The position numbers and the translations under genes are program-made. A model generated the notes under the pieces. It was not told the DNA's origin. It saw only the letters and a list, made by a program, of their open reading frames with translations, and did not search any database. This document shows, one piece after another, positions 20,001 to 29,289 of a stretch of 64,000 bases of DNA (position 1 is the first letter of the stretch; each line of letters starts with the position of its first letter). The stretch is from positions 89,026,911 to 89,090,910 of the forward strand of contig OX375883.1 of the NCBI GenBank assembly GCA_947359465.1, in the 5' to 3' direction. Source of the stretch: Metellina segmentata. Its lineage: Eukaryota; Arthropoda; Arachnida; Araneae; Tetragnathidae.

Positions 20001-22711
20001 CTCATCTGTTGACAGTGCTCTAGAAACCTTGCTAAACAAAATTAATGAAGAGAAGAAGAAAAAACTGCATGTTGCTGTAGTGTTGGTTGATATTGAGGGG
20101 GCATTTGACAATCTTAACTACAATGTCTTGTCATCAAAAACAGACTAGCAAAATCTAAATGCCCTTCCAATATTAAAAATACTTTTGCTAAAGTCCTCGA
20201 GGATAGAAAAGTCATGATGATGAGGGTCCGGCAATCAAGGAACAAGGAAAAGGCTGTCCACAGGGATCGTGCAGCGGACCAGAGCTGTGGAATATCGTGG
20301 CCGAGGAAGCATTGGTTCTACCATACCCTGAAGGAGTCCACATGCAAGCATTTGCTGACGACTTTGTCTTTGTAATCGGGGCCATATCAGAGCGCAAATT
20401 AGGTGAGCTAGCCACAAATGCACTAGATCTGTTAAAAACCTGGACAGATCAACAAGGTCTGAACGTGTCCAAAAAAAAAACTAAATACCTCCTACTTAGT
20501 AATCTCTCAAGAGGACCTTCCCTCTACTGGAACAAAAGAATAAAACAAACTAGTACATTAAAGTACCTAGGACTTATACCAGACGAGAAGCTAAATTGGG
20601 CGGCTCATGTACAAACTATAGGACAAAAAGCCTTGTTCCAATTTCAAATGCTACAAAGAATAGCTGGAACAAGATGGGGAATAGGGCATAAATTTCGAAA
20701 ACTGCTGTACAAAACAGTGACTGAAAGAGTGTTGAGTCATGGTGCAGTGGTCTGGTGTCATAACCCAACTCAACGTATTATAAGAAAGTTAAATGGGATA
20801 CAAAGATAATTTTTGATCTCAATAACAGGAAGTTACAGAACAGCACCCACTATGGCCCTTCAAACAATTGCAGGAATTGCACCACTACATCTGTCACTTC
20901 AAAAAGAAGCGGTGTGCGTCAAAATGAGAGTGAGGATAAGTACAGAGCTTGGAGATGCAAAGATGACTATGAGGAAAGAGTGATTGGCTGGTCTATACAT
21001 CCAGCTAAAACCCTTTCAAAGACAGAATAAATCCAACTGTGGGAGTTCTTCATTCCGGCATACGCAACTTCACCGCTCAAAAATGGAGAAAGGAGTGGGA
21101 AGTGCATTCTGCTCTATTAAAGAAGGGCGCATAACTCAACAATGGTCCATGAGAATGCAGAACAATAATTCCGTTTTCCAGGCGGAGCTTTCTGGAATTC
21201 TTTCAGCCATAAAAGTGGCAGAAGCAAAAGCAGACAAAAATGTCAATATCTGGTCAGACAGTCGAGCTGGTCTCCTGGTACTTAAAAACCCCAAGACGCC
21301 TAGTCCATTGGCACGAGAAATAGAACTCTTATTATACAACAACAAGGAAATTTGCTTAGGATGGATTAAAGCCCATGCGAGTCACAATGGAAACGAAGAA
21401 GCAGATAGATTAGCAAAAGAGGCAACAACAATGGAATGCATAAATGAAAGGGTGAAGTGGCCCAAGAGCCATTACAGAAAGGAAACCACTAGGTGACTAC
21501 TTGATGCGTGGCAGAAGGAATGGGATGAAGGGGAAACAGGCAGGACGGTGCATGATGTGTTACCAAAAGTGTCACTAAAATGTACAAGTTGGACCAGGGA
21601 AGAGACACTCTTCTTCACAGGGTACGACCCATTCCCATCCATCCTAACGAGGTTTAAGAAAATCAAGTCTGAAAACTGTTCCTGTGGAGAAATTGCACAC
21701 CTCTACTTTACATCACAGTCTACCCCCTTGCAGTCTCATGGCATTTGAGAACACCTGCCGACCACCTTAAAATAGCATGGCTCAGGAACATAACATGTAA
21801 CAAGAGCTCGAGGTTTAAAATTATTAACATGGTGAGATTCATTGAAAATCATCAGGACTTGATTATCCTAAGAGGCTAAGAAAAACAAACTTTTTTCTCA
21901 CCTTGCATGATGTATATATATATTTTTAATGTAACCTAGTATAAGGATTTAATGTAAATATTGTATAGATGTAAGGATGTATATATGTAATGTACTCTAA
22001 AATTCTGGGTAGCCATGTCACCTTGGTGACATGCTCATCCAACCACACTTATTTAAACTGGTACAGTGTCTCACGTCACTAGGCATGGGAGTGTGTGTTG
22101 GTGTTAGTTAGTAGTAAAGGGGGTAGTTGAGGAAACAGTTAGTTTGCGTACCATCAGCCTCTACTTTAACTAATACACTCATTTAAACCCATTTGACCCG
22201 ACTGATAAATCCCAGGTGACCACATCACCTTGACAATGGCTGGAGCAGTTCTCATGGTTGACCGACAGTGCATCAGTTAGGATTTGAGAAATTTTTTATT
22301 AATGTTTCATCATAATTTATTTTGTATCAACATTTTTTTCTGATATCTGTTTTATAATTTTCACCACAAAGTTTTAATTTTGCCATTTTCTACTTGATGC
22401 AGGTGCTTACTAAATCTATGGAGACGTTCAAGAAGAACATTCCAAATTCCAATCTCCACTCGATGAAGACGGCCAACGATCTCTTGGTGTTCTTCAAAAC
22501 TCCAGTCGACGGTACTCTTCCTTATGATGCACTTCTCAGGGAAAGTAACAAGCTACCCCCAAATTTACACCTCCTAAGAGAGGGTGCACGTTTTAATCCC
22601 AACGCAGATACATTTTTTGATGGTGTCACTGCCTACCCCGGTCGCAAACGACTCATCTATACTAAGACTGGTGAAAAGTTTGAGAAAACCATTGAATGGC
22701 CCAATGTATGA
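14070..22711 (+). CDS. mRpL50: Mitochondrial ribosomal protein L50 (mL50), four exons
   Basis: Exons: 14070-14171, 16513-16637, 18633-18774 and 22403-22711 (stop TGA 22709-22711), all with GT-AG introns. The first intron is phase 0, the second splits a Gly codon (GG|G) and the third is phase 0. The product has 225 residues. It starts MQSPKLSNLFHRYRCNAQ, a basic, acid-free stretch fitting a mitochondrial presequence. The core YKPSDDVEEKLQKICKKVFA, SWIDQPLDDPLLKFK and IPNSNLHSMKTANDLLVFF, then LPPNLHLL, aligns along its length with my recollection of vertebrate MRPL50 ([47 protein letters not shown]). It is longer than the human protein (158 residues) because of a C-terminal extension ending YTKTGEKFEKTIEWPNV. 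It acts in the large subunit of the mitoribosome. Intron 1 carries a SINE (16070-16196) and intron 3 an R1-like LINE. ATTAAA at 22719-22724 may be too close to the stop to be the poly(A) signal. Confidence 0.9.
14172..16512 (+). other. Intron 1 of mRpL50
   Basis: Begins GTAAGTGTG and ends CATGTAG. AT-rich. The only recognisable insert is the truncated SINE at 16070-16196. The minus-strand open frame at 15097-15282 shows no protein-like features. Confidence 0.8.
16070..16196 (+). mobile_element. 5'-truncated SINE in mRpL50 intron 1 with 12-bp TSD
   Basis: 127 bp of SINE body from CTGACCGTGGTTCAAAATTA to the tail ATTACCATTACCAT. It is flanked by the direct repeat CCTCTTTTTACT at 16058-16069 and 16197-16208. 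It is nearly identical to the other young copies and is in the same orientation as the host gene. Confidence 0.92.
16638..18632 (+). other. Intron 2 of mRpL50
   Basis: Begins GTATCATAA and ends TTTTGTAG. AT-rich, with long T and A runs and no recognisable TE or exon. The plus-strand open frame at 17919-18113 is T-rich and not convincing. Confidence 0.75.
19320..21880 (+). pseudogene. Decayed R1/I-group LINE with reverse transcriptase and RNase H
   Basis: It lies in intron 3 of mRpL50 in the sense orientation. Fragments in order: KDKAPGYHGIDNLVLK (about 19690), the RT finger and palm start with PISILPTLGKALKRLLAQRL and LQFGFKEGSSVDSALETLL, VVLVDIEGAFDNLNYNVL (first catalytic Asp; about 20090), GCPQGSCSGPELWNI (about 20255), AFADDFVFVIG (catalytic ADD; about 20350), then TLKYLGLIPDEKLNWAAHV. 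After a thumb region comes an RNase H-like domain (FQAELSGILSAIKVAEAKA, IWSDSRAGLLVL, KAHASHNGNEEADRLAKEA; 21175-21425). The DGS motif that should carry the first RNase H aspartate is destroyed. Many stops and frameshifts make it dead. Having RNase H but no recognisable endonuclease suggests a 5'-truncated R1- or I-group element. No TSD was found and both ends are approximate. Confidence 0.85.
21881..22402 (+). other. Remainder of mRpL50 intron 3
   Basis: AT-rich DNA after the LINE contains a GC-richer block (about 22010-22265) with the inverted repeat ATGTCACC/GGTGACAT. It could be the LINE's 3' UTR or part of an LTR, but I could not find TG...CA ends or a primer-binding site. The intron ends CTTGATGCAG at 22402. 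Confidence 0.35.
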
Positions 22712-22944
22712 GTAGTAAATTAAAGTGTATGGAGTGTGTGTAAATATATCTTTTTGTATTTAAATACTGCTCTTGACTGAGCAAATTGCTTGTGTATTAT
22801 TTTAGTCGGGATATTAAATTCATATTATCCTTTTTGATTAGGGATTTATTCAAGATACAGCAGATCTGACTTGTGTGCCATTTTCCTATTTTGCGTGCAC
22901 TGTGAAATCTCAAAAGTAACAGCCCTTTGGAAAGGTGTCTCTGG

Positions 22945-23510
22945 GAATCTATGCTATTATAAAAGGAAGTGTTTGTTTGTTTGTCTATTTGGGGCCACAA
23001 AATCCTGTTGATTCTATGGCACTTACAGCAATGAGATTTGGCACACAGGTAGTCTGAATTATTTGCAATTTTTGGGTGGCTGCGAATTTTTAAATTCAAT
23101 CTGGAAGATTTTTTAAATGAATTTAATAGTTTTATTCTCCATCGCTTTTTCATACGCCGAGAACTTTTTCTGCCCGTGTGACCTTGCAGTCAGGTTTTTT
23201 TGAAACATGCCAAGTTTTTTTCATCCGCAGAACGTGAAGAAAATTATTTTTTTCAATTCCGCTTTGATTTTGCGTGGATGAATAAATTTCCAGCCAGACG
23301 ATAAATCTTTTAATTGAAGTCAGTTCTTTTTTGTATCTCCAGACCGTTAAAGATAGAGTAAAAATTTCAACGGATTTGAAATCTGTGGAAAATTTCAGTT
23401 TAGATTGATACCTAAAAATATGATTTTCTTTAAATAAATAATTTTTTAATTGAATATATCTTCAATGGATTTGAAATATGTAGAAAATTTTACACCAGAT
23501 TAAAACCTTA
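22945..23510 (+). repeat. Dispersed repeat family copy 1 (unclassified)
   Basis: It starts near TATTATAAAAGGAAGTGTTT followed by a GTTT run. It includes GCACTTACAGCAATGAGATT and ends with the block AACGGATTTGAAATCTGTGG / AAAATTTTACACCAGAT. Reverse-complement relatives lie at 44965-45655 and 50876-51270, with the same end motif (AAAATTTTCCGCAGATTTCA) and the same CTTCCTTTTATAATA end. Partial relatives occur near 31700-31790 and 41120-41190. No coding capacity is seen, so it is probably a non-autonomous TE of unresolved class. Confidence 0.6.
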
Positions 23511-23578
23511 CATCACGACGTTATCTGTGGTGTTGGTTTGCTCCGCAAACCAAGGGCACGGGCTAGCCACTTAATGGT

Positions 23579-24560
23579 ATACATTATATGGAGAGCAGCG
23601 GCAGCTCAGTCAGTAGAGCGTCGGGCTCGCATCAGAAGGGTTGAGGGTTCTGTCCTCGGCGGAGCCTGCAATTCTGATGATTGCGAGATCGGCGCTTCGA
23701 CCTGGCTAAAGACCGTCGTGTTCACTAATGGTGACTGGGGCACGTTAAATAGGTCGTAGTCACAAGGTCTCCCATATTAAATCAATACCTCTGGGGGTAC
23801 CTGATCAGGGGGTTATCGGCCTCTGATTGGGATCTAAATTACAATATGTGAACGTGAATGGATGCATGAAAGGGACCTTCCTGTAAAACGGATGTGTCAT
23901 GTATGTCGAGCTAAGTCGGACTTCCTCCCAATGGGGCTCAATAACATGGAAGGCGCACCCCCCTCGCCCCTTGCCGTCTTTGACAGGCCTGGCACTCCTC
24001 CGGTCTGCCAGTGTAGGCATAAGAAACAACAACAACACATTATATGGACAAAAGTATTTGGACACTGCATGTTTTTCAAAAAAAGTGCTTTATTAATCTA
24101 TTTAGTAACAGGTAGGCCTTCCTTTTGCTTGTATTACAGCTGCAACATGTTGAGGTATACTTTCCACTAGTTCTCTGTAAGTCTGGGCTGTAATAGCTCG
24201 CCACGCCTCTTGAAAGGCTGTGAAAAGAGATTGTTGAGAAGATGGGCGCACGTGGCGGTGTCGTTGTTCGTCGCTCCGGTTTGTCCCAGAAGTGCCCAAT
24301 CGGGGTTCCGAACGGGCCAGTCAAGCAAATTCACCTCATTTTCAGGAAACCAGTCCAGCAGACGTTTTGCAACATGACATAGAACTCAATCCTGTTGAAA
24401 CAAAACACCATCATTGCCATAAGTATAGGCAAGGCCGAATCATCCAGAACGTCCATGTACACGTCAGCGTTCATGGTACCAGGTACGTAAAGCAATGATC
24501 CTAGTCCTGACCATGTAAACGACCCCACACTATGATGGATCCTCCTCCGAATTTCTGCAG
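23579..24560 (-). pseudogene. Tc1-family transposase fragment, terminal repeat split by a SINE
   Basis: On the minus strand, GSFTWSGLGSLLYVPGTMNA (about 24520) is the Tc1 segment after the GGG-MVWG region. The C-terminus WRAITAQTYRELVESIPQHV / AAVIQAKGRPTCY follows and ends near 24102. Frameshifts and loss of the middle catalytic block leave a dead fragment. Its terminal repeat reads TACATTATATGGACAAAAGT, split by the SINE at 23592-24036. The N-terminal two thirds are missing beyond 24560. Confidence 0.8.
23592..24036 (+). mobile_element. Second SINE family, 445 bp, (AAC)n tail, 11-bp TSD
   Basis: The head is tRNA-like: GGCAGCTCAGTCAGTAGAGC as the A-box region and a decayed B-box area (GGGTTGAGGGTTCTGTCC). 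The body includes CTAAAGACCGTCGTGTTCAC, TACCTGATCAGGGGGTTATC and GCCTGGCACTCCTCCGGTCT, unlike the main SINE body. The tail is AAC repeats. The direct repeat ACATTATATGG at 23581-23591 and 24037-24047 flanks it exactly and belongs to the Tc1 terminal repeat. Confidence 0.9.
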
Positions 24561-25079
24561 TGTCTACATAGTATATATTAGTGTCCTAAAGGTAAACAGT
24601 CGTGTCCAATTTTGCGGATTTTTCTCTTTTTTATAAGGATATATAGAGAGAGATTGACAAAAATATTGTTCTATGTTTGTTTACCTCTAGCGTACAGATA
24701 TATATAGCAGTGCACTAAAAATGTTTTTGTAACTCGAGCAATTCACTTGAAAAGCATTACTGATTTAACTTCAGTCATTTTTTCCTATCCTGAGTTATTT
24801 ACTTACACATTTAATCTTACACAATTTAAACAGTTTCACCGTCTGTGCAGCACACATGTGTTCCAGGAAACACCTGTTAAAAATGGCTGACCAAAACTGT
24901 GAACGGATAAATTGAAAATGCTGCCCCCAGAGGACAGAATTTTGGTGGATTATGTGAAGCAGATGTTAAGTCTTTCAATACAAAACTTTTAAAGAAAGAG
25001 TATTTAATTTTCTTGACCTATCTCCTTTATTAAATGATATTTGTCTCACAAGAACAAACACTAATTTATGGTCATTTTC
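24561..25079. other. Noncoding stretch
   Basis: AT-rich DNA with no gene seen. The block at 24840-24960 is less AT-rich but shows no open frame of note. Confidence 0.4.
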
Positions 25080-25271
25080 TAATTGATCAATCGGATCTTT
25101 CCCTTAAGGCAGTGGTCCCCAACCCCCGGGCCGCGGACCGGTACCGGTCCGTGGATCAAATGGTACCGGGCCGCTCAAGGAACATTAAATTATTTCCATT
25201 TTATTAACTGTTTTGTATTTCTCTCGGGTTTGTGCGACTTTCCATGAAGGAGAGGTTAACCGTGAGCTGAG

Positions 25272-25347
25272 AGACGTCACCTAAAGCCGCACCAACACCG
25301 CGCATGCGCAAAATATCGTGATATCGGGGCGGCTTTAGGTGACGTCT
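25272..25347. promoter_or_regulatory. Palindromic promoter-like segment of the hAT element
   Basis: Perfect 19-bp inverted arms at 25272-25290 (AGACGTCACCTAAAGCCGC) and 25329-25347 surround a 38-bp spacer. Each arm contains a CRE/ATF-type GACGTCAC/GTGACGTC. The spacer contains CGCGCATGCGCA (25299-25310), which fits the NRF1 consensus. It lies about 260-330 bp upstream of the first long transposase frame, where a promoter would be expected. Confidence 0.5.
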
Positions 25348-25606
25348 GGAGCTGAGCGGCCGTGGCGTTGTAGTTTTGGTAAAGAGAAGGTATGTATCGC
25401 TCTGTTCACAGGTACTTTCTCATGTTTAACAGTGCTTAGTGTACGTGTATATGTGTTTGCTCAAATTTAACCCACAAATTATCAAAAATGAATACGAAAC
25501 AGAAAGTTTCCTTGTGAAAAAGAAAAGGCCCAGTGAAGAGACAGAAGAAGAGCCTTCAACATAAAAAAAACATGTAGCTTTTAACAGACAGTACCATGAG
25601 TCTTAA

Positions 25607-27335
25607 TTGAAATATAGATTTATCGGGACAGGTGATTCCCACACACCAAAACCGCTATGCATAGTTTGCGGCGACCAGCTCTCTAATGAGGCAATGAAAC
25701 CTTCAAAACTTCTTCGCCACTTGAACGCCAAGCATCCTGAATTAAAAGACAAGCCCCTGGAGAATTTGGAAAGAAAAAAACGGCATCACGAAGGACAGAA
25801 GAAATTTATGAGGGCCACCACATCAATTAAGAAGAATGCACTGAGAGCATCATATTTGGTGACTAACCGTATTGCTAAGGCTAAAAAGCCATTCACTGTT
25901 GGTGAAAAATTGATCTTGCTCTCCACTAAAGACATTTGCCGCGAACTTCTAGGAGAGGCTGCTATGGAAAAGATAGCACATGTGCCTTTGTCGGCTAGCA
26001 CTGTGACTAGGCGCATCGAGGAAATAGCCGAATACTTTGAGACACAATTGTTGGAGAGGATTAATACATCAACGTGGTACGCACTCCAGGTTGACGAATC
26101 TACAGATATTGACAACAAGACAATACTAATTTTTTATGTGCGATATCTATATCAGGAGGATGTGCATGAGGATTTGTTATGTGCACTACCTTTGCCAATC
26201 AACGCCACAGGAGCAGGACTGTTGAAGTCACTAGATGGTTATATATCAGGACAACTAAAATGGTCCTTTTGAGTCGGCATATGCACAGACGGTGCTGCCA
26301 TGACCGGTCTACCATGATTGTCTGGTTTAACTGCTCGGATTAAGGAGGTTGCACCTGTGAGTGAATCTACGCATTGTCTCATTCACAGGTAAATGCTGGC
26401 AAGCCGAAAAATGTCACCTTAATTTAACAGCTTTGTGCTTTGATGTCGTTAAAGTTATTTACCACATCAAAGCACACGCCCTTAACTCGCACCTGTTTGA
26501 GCAGCTTTGTGAGGAGATGAACGCAGAGTACAGATACCTTCTTTTATACACAGAAATAAGATTGTTATACAGAGGAAAATCGCTAATCAGAGTTTGAATT
26601 ACAAGAGCCATTAGAAAGATTTCTCTAGAAAAGAAGTCACCGCTGGCAGCACATTTTAGTGACAAGGTATGAGTCGCAAAATTGGCTTACCCGTGTGACA
26701 TATTCAGCCTGCTCAATGAACTCAATCTGTGCCTTCAGGGGAAAATGACAACTGCTTTCAAGATGGCAGACAAAGTAGCTGCATTTAAAGTCAAACTGGA
26801 GTTGAGGGGACGGCGCGTGAACAGAGGCATTTTGGACATGCTTCAGACAGCGGGGATTTTTGGCGAGAGTGAGCCTGAACATTCATTCTCCCAGTTGGTG
26901 CACGATCACCTGTCTTTGCTTTTAAAAGAGTTCGAACGCTACTTCCCAACCACAAAAGACCCACGAATTGGCAAGGAATGGATCCGCGACCCATTTGTCA
27001 ACAAATCAGGCGAATCCAGCATGTCTGTGCAAGAAGAAGATCAACTGCTGGAATTTGAAAAAGACGCCGGCCTTAAAACTACGTTCGAGATAACAACTCT
27101 GCCGGTGTTCTGGATTAAAGTCATGGCGGAATACCCTGAGATTGCCATTACAGCACTTAAATCCCTATTGCCCTTTCCTACAACCTATCTGTGTGAGGCG
27201 GGGTTTTCTGCAGTGACAGCAACCAAAACAAAACGGAATAAACTGGACATAAGCAACACACTTCGGGTGTCGTCTCCTATTACCCACAGATGTAACCGTC
27301 TAGTTGCAAAGAAACAAGCTCAGGGTTCTCATTGA
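25607..27335 (+). pseudogene. hAT transposase, ZBED5/SCAND3-like, frameshifted
   Basis: The 5' open part (to 26272) has a BED-type zinc finger, CIVCGDQL...KLLRHLNAKH, about 20-50 residues in. The hAT catalytic start follows with ALQVDESTDIDNKTILIFYV. Stops and frameshifts break 26273-26680, where DGAAMTG-like and loop-domain sequence is just recognisable. The 3' open part (26682-27335) ends with the hATC dimerisation region: LKSLLPFPTTYLCEAGFSAV and TKTKRNKLDISNTLRVS, then KKQAQGSH. This layout matches the hAT transposases that gave rise to vertebrate ZBED5, SCAND3 and FAM200. The 5' start is unclear because in-frame stops precede 25607. Confidence 0.88.
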
Positions 27336-27669
27336 TTTAGCGTTCTAGTGAGTTTAAATGCTAAATCACTTTATATTCATTTTTTGGTGCAACTGTATTT
27401 TATTTTGAAGGCATGTTTAAATACAATTAAATTAAAATTATTAAATCAAAATAATCTAAAATATAAACAATCAACGTCCCATCCTCAGGGATTATCCGTA
27501 ACCTCGGGCCGCGGTAAAATTATCAAACGTTGACCGGTCCGCGGCGATAAAAAGGTTGGGGAGCACTGCCTTAAGGGACTGATCCCGGACCGTCGTCAAT
27601 AGCCCGTTGTGTTGCTCTAGTACGATGTTAACTAAAATTACCATTACCATTTTTAATTGACCAATCAGT

Positions 27670-28042
27670 TCTTATTGAACCTGTTGTTCTAGAAAAAGGG
27701 GAAATAATCTAATCAGCTTATGAAATTGTTGAAGACAAAGTATGAAAGCAACAATCATATTTTCGTGGAAATCGAATCAAAAGAAATTTTCATTGTCAAA
27801 TTTTCAATTCTTTCTTCCCAGTTTTTTTCTTGTCGGTAAATTTAAGATCCAATTTAATGGAACAAGGGTTAAAACTAGCAGTTTTAGTTAATTTTTTTTA
27901 TAAAAGCACTCTGCTACCAACTGGAATTTCAATTAAATATTAAAAGTTATCGATGAACGCCAAAATGTAGCTTTTGTAATAACTTTATTTTACAAAAAAT
28001 TTCTTGTTTATTAAAATTTGTTAAGAGTGAAAGTTGTTATAT
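27670..28042. other. AT-rich noncoding stretch
   Basis: Nothing recognisable. T- and A-rich runs only. Confidence 0.4.
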
Positions 28043-28280
28043 CTCCCCTGGCCACCACAGTCACCAGACCTCAATATTATTGAATCTGTGGTCTACATTG
28101 GAGAGGAAAGTGCGTGATTGCTATCCACCGCCATCATCGTTATCTGAACTTACCACCATTTTGTAGGAAGAATGGTACAAGATTCCCTTGGCAAGCATAC
28201 AGGAACTGTATTTATCCATTCCGAGAAGACTGCAAGCTGTTTTGAATTCCTACGGTTTTCCTACACCATATTAGGCAAGG
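28043..28280 (+). pseudogene. Tc1-family transposase, C-terminal fragment
   Basis: The plus strand gives LPWPPQSPDLNIIE (the SPDLN block of Tc1 transposases). A one-base frameshift leads to LWSTLERKVRDCYPPPSSLS, an in-frame TAG, then EEWYKIPLASIQELYLSIPR / RLQAVLNSYGFPTPY and a stop at about 28275. Only the C-terminal third remains. The sequence after it (AAGGTTACATGTTTTTTTAG) may be part of a terminal repeat. Confidence 0.82.
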
Positions 28281-28604
28281 TTACATGTTTTTTTAGGTGT
28301 TTCCATATTTTTGTAGAACCCTGTAAGTTATTGTTATAGTCGATGAAATTAAAGTTAAAGTAATCCATTTTAAAAATAAGTCAATATTTAATTTCCTATG
28401 AATTTAAATGGCTGAAAACGTGAAATCATCTTCGAATTAGTGAATCAGGTGCTGGTCAATCACTGATACTCTGGAATCAGTTCTACTTGTATTCTGGATT
28501 AACAAATTAACAGCGATTTGGAAGTCTGATTGAGGTGGTGATTCGGTTGGGTTTTATGGTTCAATAACCGTATATTGGCGATGCTGCTCCAAACACAAGA
28601 CAGT

Positions 28605-28652
28605 CGTCAATAGCCCGTTGTGTTGATCTAGTACGACGTTAACTAAAAATTA
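28605..28652 (+). mobile_element. Ultra-short (48 bp) SINE 3'-end insertion with 15-bp TSD
   Basis: Only the last 48 bases of the SINE are present (GTCGTCAATAGCCCGTTGTG to ACTAAAAATTA). The perfect direct repeat CCAAACACAAGACAG flanks them at 28590-28604 and 28653-28667. The TSD shows this was a severe 5' truncation at insertion and not later erosion. Confidence 0.93.
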
Positions 28653-28724
28653 CCAAACACAAGACAGAAAACATCGAACAATGGTCATACACGCACAACA
28701 AAAGTTTTACTGAAATAGAAAAGC

Positions 28725-28805
28725 AACCAGGGAGGAATCGAACATGTAGCGCCAACAATTTGCAGGTTGCTAGCGCAGTGGACAAATGAACCACGACGAC
28801 CCTAT
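28725..28805 (-). repeat. tRNA-like SINE head, minus strand
   Basis: On the minus strand GTCGTGGTTCATTTGTCCAC resembles a pol III A box region, and TGTTCGATTCCTCC about 40 bases later a B box. No cloverleaf with proper acceptor pairing is apparent, so it is likely SINE-derived or a tRNA pseudogene. It differs from heads A and B. Confidence 0.45.
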
Positions 28806-29285
28806 GGTGATTTGGTAGGAGAGAAAGCTGGATTATTGGTGATTCAATCGTTAAGTACACATGAGTGGGCTCTGGACGACTGGGACTATTTGTGTTTCTA
28901 GCGGTGATTAGACTTTCAACACTAAAGGGGTCCCAGCTTATGGGCTAAGATCTTTTCAAGAAGCTTATACTGCTCACTAAATAAATAAGAAGCTCGACAG
29001 TTGAAAAGAAAGGTCAGATGAAAATGTTCTTTTTAAAATTAGCTATTTATGGTGATAAACTAACTTGATATTCAACTTATTCTAATTTTTCACTCAGCTT
29101 TATTTTAATAGTGAACATGAGCTATAAAATTTCCTATTTCAATTTAGTTCAAACAAAATTTTCCTTATAAATATCTATTGTAAGTTTTCAACTACTATAA
29201 AATAATGAATTTATGTTTGACAAAAAAGAGATAAATGTAACAGTGCGGCTAAAACAAATGATTAAGCGTGATCAACAACCACCAG
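28806..29285. other. Noncoding stretch
   Basis: AT-rich. No gene or TE recognised before the Tc1 element that follows. Confidence 0.4.
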
Positions 29286-29289
29286 AGTC

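Larger units (their letters stand above)
25110..27568 (+). mobile_element. hAT element with BED-finger transposase; TIRs and 8-bp TSD intact
   Basis: The left end CAGTGGTCCCCAACC and right end GGTTGGGGAGCACTG are inverted repeats with one mismatch in 15 bases. The direct repeat CCTTAAGG flanks the element at 25102-25109 and 27569-27576. The length is 2459 bp. The GC-rich subterminal GCGGACCGGT occurs near both ends in inverted orientation. The internal coding sequence is a broken transposase gene, so this copy has intact ends but is not autonomous. Confidence 0.95.
25093..27653 (+). mobile_element. 5'-truncated SINE split by a hAT element; 13-bp TSD
   Basis: SINE body sequence ends at 25109 (GGATCTTTCCCTTAAGG) and resumes at 27569 (CCTTAAGGGACTGATCCCGG) through to the tail ATTACCATTACCAT. 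The SINE is flanked by TAATTGATCAATC (25080-25092) and TAATTGACCAATC (27654-27666), a 13-bp TSD with one mismatch. The SINE therefore inserted first and the hAT element second. Confidence 0.9.

Noticed and set aside
21881..22300. Solo LTR in mRpL50 intron 3
   Set aside because: No TG...CA ends, flanking duplication or primer-binding site could be identified.
23592..23670. Functional tRNA genes at 23600, 48700, 51600 and 54175
   Set aside because: A- and B-box-like motifs are present but acceptor and anticodon stems do not form, and each leads into a SINE body.
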